Assembly (NCBI GenBank): GCA_031550435.1
Contig: JAVBOO010000022.1
Coordinates: forward strand, 1 to 64,000
Source of the DNA: JAVBOO01 sp031550435
Lineage (GTDB): Bacteria > Bacillota > Clostridia > Lachnospirales > WRAX01
DNA length: 64,000 nucleotides
Reading direction: 5' to 3'
The notes below the pieces were generated by a model. That model was not told the origin of the DNA and made no database searches. It saw only the letters and a program-made list of their open reading frames with translations. Position numbers and translations under genes: made by a program. This document shows positions 58,783-64,000 of the stretch, piece after piece (the first letter of the stretch is position 1; each line of letters starts with the position of its first letter).

Positions 58783-60852
58783 TCAGTTATTGTCCTTTTC
58801 GAAAAACTTATCCGCAACTTCCGGCTCGCCGTGGTCATGATAAATATCGGCAGGGGCCTCTTCGCAGCAGCATGCTCGTTCGCATTCTTCGCCTTGTTCC
58901 GCTACATGTTCGGTATCTATGCCAAGCATTGAAGCTTCGCCGGCTTCATAAGCAAGCTGTTTTTCGTACTGCTTCTTGGAAAGGCTTATTCTCTTTGTCT
59001 CAAGGTTAAGCTCGGTAACTTTGACAGTAACCGTATCGCCGATAGAAAGAACATCGCTCGGCTTTTGGATACGCTTGTCCGAAATCTGCGAGATGTGAAG
59101 CAGACCGTCAATTCCCTCTTCAAGGGCAACAAACGCGCCAAAATCCGTCATTCTTACAACTGTACCCTCAACAATGTTGCCGGGAGCGTATTTTTCCTCG
59201 GCAGTTGCCCAAGGATCGCCCAAAAGGTTCTTTATCGAAAGAGAAATCTTGCCCTTCTCTTTGTTGACGTCTATAACATAGGCTCTGATCTTATCGCCGA
59301 CTTTAAGCACATCAGAAGGTCTTCTGATTCTGTTCCAAGAAATTTCCGAAACGTGAACAAGTCCGTCTACACCGCCAAGGTCAACAAACGCGCCGAAATC
59401 GGTAAGTCTGGAAACCGTTCCATCAATGCTCTGGCCGACCTCGATAGTCTCGAATGCCTTAGCCTTTTGCTCTTCGATAAGCTTTGTCGCAAGCTCTCTT
59501 CTTCCGGCGATAATCTTGCGCTTTCCCTTATCATACTCAAGTATGTTAAAGCCAAGCTCTTTTCCTTTAAAGGAATCGATATCTTCAACAAACCTGTTCG
59601 AAATTTGACTTGAGGGAACAAACGCTCTGAGACCGTTTATTACCGCAATAGCGCCGCCTTTAACGGTTTCAATAATCTTGCCGTTTAGGACGGCTTTGGA
59701 CTCTACCGCTTTTTCAATTTCTTCGATATTGTTCAAATAATCGATTCTTTTTTTGGAGAGCAATACAGTACCGTCGACATCGTTAACATGTATGACAAAT
59801 ACACTGATTATATCGCCTGATTTTAATACAGCTGCCGGATCGGCATCCGGATCCTCAGAGAATTCGCCTTTCTGGATTATTCCGTCGGATTTGTAACCGA
59901 GATTAACGGAGACCTCGCCGTTGTTGATCTGAATAACAGTGCCTTTTACTACATCGCCTGTATGTAAAGAGACTATATTCTCACTTAACAACTCCTCAAA
60001 AGATTTGTCGTTCTTTTTCTCTAACTCGCTCATTAGTTGTAATGCCTCCTTTATTATGACGGGAGGGGTAGAGGCTCCCGCAGTTAAACCAATTTTACCG
60101 GAACTTGCAATAAACTTCAACTGTAAATCATTAATTGATTCGACAAAAAAAGTGTTTTCATTAAAATTTTTACATGTTTCGTACAATTTTATACTGTTCG
60201 AGCTTGTTTTGTCTCCCAAAATAATCATAGCATCTACGTTTTTGGCAATTTCCGAAGCCTCTTTTTGTCTGGCCGATGTTGCGCCGCATATCGTATTCTT
60301 AACATCAAGACGTTTAAGCCTTGAACTCAACACGTCAACTATTTTTGCATATTCTTCAACGGAAAACGTCGTCTGCGCCAAAAGAATGTATTCGCCGTCA
60401 TCGCAAAACACAGCCTGTTCCGCCTGTTCCCTGCTTGAAAGCACAACGGCCGTATAGCCCGTAATGCCGTTGCACGCAATAACTTCGGGGTGGTCCTTTT
60501 GCCCGGCTATGATTATTTTTTTGCCGAGCCGGAAACTCTCACGTATCAGCTCATGTATTTTTTTCACATCCCTGCAAGTACAGTCAACGTAACTTATGCC
60601 CAGGCTGTCCAGCTCCGAATAAACCTCGGGCGGCACTCCGTGCGAGCGGATAATGACATTCCTGCCGTTTGCCTCTTTTAGGCTGTCTATGCAGGCTACA
60701 CCCTTTGCCCCGAGTTCATCCGTCACATGCCTGTTATGAATCAGAGGTCCAAAGGTACAGCAGTTGTTCGATTCAGAGCATTTATATGCCGTTTCAACAG
60801 CTTTTCGCACCCCGGCACAAAAGCCGGCAGATTTCGCAACAATTATTTCCAT
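58783..60852 (-). CDS. ispH: IspH-ribosomal protein S1 fusion
   Basis: A 689-residue two-part protein. Residues 1-283 are 4-hydroxy-3-methylbut-2-enyl diphosphate reductase: SAGFCAGVRKAVE, VDCTCRDVKKIHE and NTICGATSARQKE supply the three cysteines of its iron-sulfur cluster. Residues about 300-625 hold four S1 RNA-binding repeats, for example ISVFVIHVNDVDGTVLLSKK and DGLVHVSEISWNRI. The last 60 residues are acidic and rich in Cys near CCCEEAPA. IspH makes isoprenoid precursors, and S1 binds mRNA at the ribosome. This fusion is known in clostridia. It ends the operon starting with thiI. Confidence 0.95.
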   Translation of the reverse strand: MEIIVAKSAGFCAGVRKAVETAYKCSESNNCCTFGPLIHNRHVTDELGAKGVACIDSLKEANGRNVIIRSHGVPPEVYSELDSLGISYVDCTCRDVKKIHELIRESFRLGKKIIIAGQKDHPEVIACNGITGYTAVVLSSREQAEQAVFCDDGEYILLAQTTFSVEEYAKIVDVLSSRLKRLDVKNTICGATSARQKEASEIAKNVDAMIILGDKTSSNSIKLYETCKNFNENTFFVESINDLQLKFIASSGKIGLTAGASTPPVIIKEALQLMSELEKKNDKSFEELLSENIVSLHTGDVVKGTVIQINNGEVSVNLGYKSDGIIQKGEFSEDPDADPAAVLKSGDIISVFVIHVNDVDGTVLLSKKRIDYLNNIEEIEKAVESKAVLNGKIIETVKGGAIAVINGLRAFVPSSQISNRFVEDIDSFKGKELGFNILEYDKGKRKIIAGRRELATKLIEEQKAKAFETIEVGQSIDGTVSRLTDFGAFVDLGGVDGLVHVSEISWNRIRRPSDVLKVGDKIRAYVIDVNKEKGKISLSIKNLLGDPWATAEEKYAPGNIVEGTVVRMTDFGAFVALEEGIDGLLHISQISDKRIQKPSDVLSIGDTVTVKVTELNLETKRISLSKKQYEKQLAYEAGEASMLGIDTEHVAEQGEECERACCCEEAPADIYHDHGEPEVADKFFEKDNN

Positions 60853-60854
60853 GC

Positions 60855-61490
60855 TTATTCCTTCTCCGCAACCGCCGTTGCAGGCTGCTTTTCTGCACTA
60901 ACCGGGCCGCCCAGCAGTGCGATTTCGCGCATTATGTTTTCAGTAATTTCGCTCAAAAGGTCCGACTTGATTTTTACGTCTTTATACTCGCTTAAATCTA
61001 TAGGCTTTCCGTAACGAAGCAATACTTTCGTAAACGGTTTATATGTAGCGTCAAAAAATGCCGGGACAACTAGGGCGTTACCTTTTAGCGCAAACATTGT
61101 CACTCCCGATTTGGCACTCTTGACGTCTATATCCTTCATCCTTGAGCCCTGCGCGAATATGCCCAGCGCGTCGCCTTTATTCAGCACACCCATGGCCGCG
61201 CGGTACGCCTCCATGTCGTTTGCTTCTCTGTTAAGCGATATAACATTCATTTTTCGGAACACCCAGTTTTTAAGCTTGCTATCAAAAAGTTCTTTTTTTG
61301 CCAAATAATAGATAGGACGCTTAATAGAGGCGATTACAATAACGGGGTCGATAAAATGAATATGATTGCCGCAAATAATAATAGGACCCGTGTCGGGGAT
61401 ATTATCTAAACCCTCTATCCTGACTCTGTAGATAATGCGGTATAATATGCGTATGATTGCCCTTATAATATAGTAAAACATTTGAGTCAT
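60855..61490 (-). CDS. plsC: 1-acyl-glycerol-3-phosphate acyltransferase (PlsC family)
   Basis: A 211-residue membrane-associated acyltransferase. GNHIHFIDPVIV is the His-x4-Asp catalytic motif and GIFAQGSRMKD is the second block (EGTRS-like, with Gln-Gly-Ser here). A hydrophobic N-terminus (about 2-25) anchors it. It makes phosphatidic acid for phospholipids. It overlaps the cmk stop by four bases and ends two bases before ispH. The first block is exact; the substituted second block leaves the acyl acceptor less certain. Confidence 0.9.
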   Translation of the reverse strand: MTQMFYYIIRAIIRILYRIIYRVRIEGLDNIPDTGPIIICGNHIHFIDPVIVIASIKRPIYYLAKKELFDSKLKNWVFRKMNVISLNREANDMEAYRAAMGVLNKGDALGIFAQGSRMKDIDVKSAKSGVTMFALKGNALVVPAFFDATYKPFTKVLLRYGKPIDLSEYKDVKIKSDLLSEITENIMREIALLGGPVSAEKQPATAVAEKE

Positions 61491-62155
61491 GCTCCCCTTG
61501 ATTCGGCTTTGTTATAAATCAGCTCGACTACTTCGTCAAGCGTAAGCTCGTCCGTCAATATTACGAACGCGTCATCCGCCTTTATAAGCGGAGAATGTTC
61601 CCTGCCCATATCGTATTTGTCTCTCTCGATTGTCTCTTTTAACACATTTTCAAAACACAGGCTCGGGTCAAATGGCGCAAGCTGGTCGAAACGTCTCCCC
61701 GCCCTGACTTTTGGGTCGGCATCCAAATATATCTTGAGTTCGGCGTCCGGCAATACAAACGAGCCTATATCCCTGCCGTCCATCACGATATTTTCTTCTT
61801 TAGCCAGCTGTCTTTGAAGGGCAACGAGCTTTTCTCTGACTTCCGGATATGCGGCGACCTTTGAAGCGGCGTTAGAAACAGCCTGGCTGCGTATCATCTG
61901 CGTTACATCCGAGCCGTTTAAAAATATGCGCTGCTCACCGTCAACATGCCTGATTTTTATATCCGTTTCGCCAAGCCTTGATATTATTTTGCCGCGTTCG
62001 GCCAAATCGATACCCAAACAAAGCATATTGTATCCGACAGCCCTATACATCGCACCCGTATCGATATAAATATACCCCAATCTTCGGGAAAGAGCTTTCG
62101 CGACCGAGCTTTTTCCCGAACCGACAGGGCCGTCTATAGCTATTTTGAATCCCAT
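61487..62155 (-). CDS. cmk: Cytidylate kinase
   Basis: A 222-residue nucleotide kinase phosphorylating CMP and dCMP. Motifs are DGPVGSGKSSVAKAL (P-loop), YIDTGAMYRAVGY, MDGRDIGSFVLPDAELKIYL and the CMP-binding insert typical of the family. Its start shares a base with the aroH end, and its end overlaps plsC. cmk, plsC and ispH/rpsA are common neighbours in clostridia. Confidence 0.96.
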   Translation of the reverse strand: MGFKIAIDGPVGSGKSSVAKALSRRLGYIYIDTGAMYRAVGYNMLCLGIDLAERGKIISRLGETDIKIRHVDGEQRIFLNGSDVTQMIRSQAVSNAASKVAAYPEVREKLVALQRQLAKEENIVMDGRDIGSFVLPDAELKIYLDADPKVRAGRRFDQLAPFDPSLCFENVLKETIERDKYDMGREHSPLIKADDAFVILTDELTLDEVVELIYNKAESRGA

Positions 62156-62514
62156 CAGCTTTTCTCCTGTAAATCCGGGCGAAGGGTCACGGCGTTCTTC
62201 AAATAGACATGCCTAACCTCGCCTTGTTTTTTGTCGGAATTAAACTGTATCATAGCTCTGATACATTTTTCAAGTGAGTTTTTGACCTCCATTTCGGCAA
62301 GACAAAGCAGCGAAGCCTCAGTTATGCCGATTTCCCTCGCGGCTGCCGCGGGATAGGCTTTGTCAAGATCTGCCGTGCATGTGAAAATACAGAGCGTTAT
62401 GTCCCCGATAGCTATATTGTTGGCGGAGAGCATTCTTTTGATAAGCTCAGCCGTATCCGCAAGAATGGCATCTTTTGTGTTTTCCGAAGTCGTCGCGCCT
62501 CTGACAGTTACCAT
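62155..62514 (-). CDS. aroH: Chorismate mutase, AroH type
   Basis: A 119-residue enzyme of the trimeric AroH class, converting chorismate to prephenate for Phe and Tyr. VTVRGATTSENTKDAIL is the conserved start; FTCTADLDKAYPAAAAREIG and VRHVYLKNAVTLRPDL carry the active-site arginine, glutamate and tyrosine positions of the Bacillus enzyme. I chose ATG 62514 with GGTGA about 5 bases upstream; a GTG three codons earlier is possible. It starts 11 bases after the preceding gene. Confidence 0.93.
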   Translation of the reverse strand: MVTVRGATTSENTKDAILADTAELIKRMLSANNIAIGDITLCIFTCTADLDKAYPAAAAREIGITEASLLCLAEMEVKNSLEKCIRAMIQFNSDKKQGEVRHVYLKNAVTLRPDLQEKS

Positions 62515-62525
62515 AAAAGTCACCG

Positions 62526-63746
62526 CTACGCATGTTTTCCCGCCGCTATGCCTGTCGAAAACGCAATTTGCAGATTAAACCCGCCCGTATACGCGTCAAC
62601 ATCCAACACCTCACCGCAGAAAAACAGCCCTTTAACAAGTTTTGATTCCATAGTTTTTGGATTTATTTCCTTTACATCTACACCGCCGACAGTTATAACA
62701 GCTTCGTTAAAACCTCTCGCGCCTGCTATCGTAACGGTCAGTGATTTCAAAAGCGCTCCGAGGCACCTTCTCTCTTCTCTCGTGATTTCACAGCATTTTT
62801 TGTTTTCGTTTATGCCGCTGAGCTTCACTATAACCGGTATCAGTTTTTGCGGAAGCAGCTCAGAGAGGCTGTTTTTATAAGCCTTGAGCGAAAACTGCTC
62901 GAAATCCCTGATAAGACGTCTGTCAAGCTGTTCCTCGTCTAAAGCGGGCTTTAGGTCTATCTCCAGTTTGCAGCCCGAATCATATTTCCCGAGGACATAT
63001 CTGCTCGCCGACAGTATAACAGGACCTGACAAACCGTAGTGAGTAAAAAGCATTTCACCGAAATCTCTGTATAAGACTGAGTTTCCGTCTTTTAGAGTTA
63101 CCGAAACATTTTTCAGGCTCAATCCTTGCAGCTCGGGTATCCAGTCTTCTCTCGCCGTAAGCGGAACAAGAGAAGGGTACAGCTTTGTTACGTTGTGGCT
63201 AAAAGCTTTTGCGAACCTGTAGCCGTCCCCGGTTGAGCCCGTTCCCGGATAGGAAAGCCCGCCGGTCGCGACTATCACCGAATCCGCCGCGGTAAATCCG
63301 TCCTTTGTAACAACGCCTTTAACACAGCCGCCTTCAGCTGCAATTTCGATTACAGCAGCGTTTAAAACCGTTTTGACCCCGTTTTTTTTCATGTATCTTA
63401 CAAGGGCATCGGCAATATCCCTTGCATTGTCCGAAACGGGAAACACGCGGTTCCCGCGTTCAACCTTTGTTTCGACCCCGAGACCGGCAAAAAAATCAAC
63501 CACTGCGAAGCTGTCAAACTGACTTATAGAGCTGTACATAAATCTCGGGTTCCCGCAAATGTTTTGCACAAGCTCGGTCACATCGCAAGCGTTTGTTACG
63601 TTGCAGCGTCCTTTTCCGGTTATGAGCAGTTTTTTGCCCGTCCTGTCGTTTTTTTCGAACAGTATGACATTATTGCCAAGTTCAGCGCTTTTACCCGCCG
63701 CTATCATCCCTGCGGCTCCGCCGCCTATAACCGCTATGGTTTTCAT
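62526..63746 (-). CDS. BaiN/HI0933-type FAD-dependent oxidoreductase
   Basis: A 406-residue flavoprotein. The N-terminal Rossmann motif is VIGGGAAGMIAAGKSAELG. GKKLLITGKGRCNVTNAC is the hallmark of the HI0933/BaiN family, and GGLSYPGTGSTGDGYRFAK and FFCGEVLDVDAYTGGFNLQ are further conserved blocks. The physiological substrate is unknown for most members; the bile-acid role of BaiN does not transfer automatically. It overlaps the preceding thiI end by four bases. Confidence 0.93.
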   Translation of the reverse strand: MKTIAVIGGGAAGMIAAGKSAELGNNVILFEKNDRTGKKLLITGKGRCNVTNACDVTELVQNICGNPRFMYSSISQFDSFAVVDFFAGLGVETKVERGNRVFPVSDNARDIADALVRYMKKNGVKTVLNAAVIEIAAEGGCVKGVVTKDGFTAADSVIVATGGLSYPGTGSTGDGYRFAKAFSHNVTKLYPSLVPLTAREDWIPELQGLSLKNVSVTLKDGNSVLYRDFGEMLFTHYGLSGPVILSASRYVLGKYDSGCKLEIDLKPALDEEQLDRRLIRDFEQFSLKAYKNSLSELLPQKLIPVIVKLSGINENKKCCEITREERRCLGALLKSLTVTIAGARGFNEAVITVGGVDVKEINPKTMESKLVKGLFFCGEVLDVDAYTGGFNLQIAFSTGIAAGKHA

Positions 63747-64000
63747 GCATCTATCACTTCGATCTCGGCTTCTTTAACAGCCTTTTCGAGCAGTTCGTCA
63801 AGCTCATCAAACATGTTGCGTTCTATGCTTTCGATTATGGTCTTTTTTGGTTTTGTCTCCGGATGATCGGCGACAAATATCGTACAACAATCCTCATAGG
63901 GCAAAATAGAGATTTCGGCTGTTCCGATTTCTTCGGCCATGTCCATGATCTCCTGCTTATCCATGCCCGAAAGCGGACGATACACAGGATAAAACGTTGC
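63743..64000 (-). CDS. thiI: tRNA 4-thiouridine sulfurtransferase ThiI, C-terminal part
   Basis: An 85-residue tail in frame to the window edge; the upstream part is cut off. TFYPVYRPLSGMDKQEIMDM and GTAEISILPYEDCCTIFVA match the end of ThiI, where DCC carries a conserved cysteine pair in the family's final motif. ThiI transfers sulfur to U8 of tRNA and can also serve thiamine synthesis. It overlaps baiN by four bases, so it belongs to the same operon. Confidence 0.9.
   Translation of the reverse strand, partial: ATFYPVYRPLSGMDKQEIMDMAEEIGTAEISILPYEDCCTIFVADHPETKPKKTIIESIERNMFDELDELLEKAVKEAEIEVIDA

Noticed and set aside
1..64000. tRNA genes
   Set aside because: Apart from the tmRNA T-arm near 53446, I found no T-loop with matching acceptor, D and anticodon arms. 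A tRNA scan would settle this.

Overview
The window reads as a chromosome segment of a Gram-positive, spore-forming anaerobe of the class Clostridia. The signs are an intact sporulation sigma factor K with its pro-sequence, a SpoIIM-like protein, two CotF-like spore coat proteins, a six-gene Rnf complex, GTP-type PEP carboxykinase, a phosphofructokinase with pyrophosphate-type motifs, and an IspH-ribosomal protein S1 fusion. I cannot resolve the lineage below class from sequence alone.

Region 1 (1-8.3 kb) is accessory DNA. The tail of a VirB4-type conjugation ATPase breaks off next to a large serine recombinase (221-2050). After it come a small membrane protein, a GNAT acetyltransferase, a damaged replication module (AAA ATPase fragment plus D5/SF3 helicase-primase with a lost start codon), a PadR/DUF2812 pair, and a second serine recombinase with a 58-residue ORF over its 3' end. 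It looks like two stacked or decayed integrative elements.

Region 2 (8.3-28.5 kb) holds a 164-bp tandem repeat, DUF5721, sigK, and two heterodimeric ABC exporters flanking a TetR regulator. The second exporter is preceded by a 17-codon leader ORF and an intrinsic terminator, an attenuator-like layout. Spore coat genes, a SpoIIM-like gene, a MalT/LuxR-type regulator, murC, a secreted DUF3298-like protein and a nitrilase-family amidohydrolase follow.

Region 3 (28.6-44.5 kb) carries the rnfCDGEAB operon, pckG, an lspA-rluD-hemolysin III-diacylglycerol kinase operon, an Lsa-like ABC-F protein, and a phosphofructokinase-lepB-amidohydrolase operon.

Region 4 (44.6-53.3 kb) has a 50-codon ORF with strong signals upstream of padR and a DUF1700/DUF4097 gene, then a C39-like peptidase, a secreted beta-propeller protein and an M32 carboxypeptidase.

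Region 5 (53.4-64 kb) is compact housekeeping DNA: ssrA (tmRNA), smpB, glgA, a DivIVA-type gene, tadA, mnmE, and a thiI-baiN-aroH-cmk-plsC-ispH/rpsA operon cut by the window edge.

The most unusual feature is a set of at least four families of palindromic intergenic repeats (called A, B, C and D here). They lie between about 8.3 and 53.3 kb, nest inside one another, and are absent from both the accessory block and the final housekeeping block. One nested copy can be compared with an empty site within the same window, which shows that the family moved. Family A copies keep their hairpins while the arm sequences change together.
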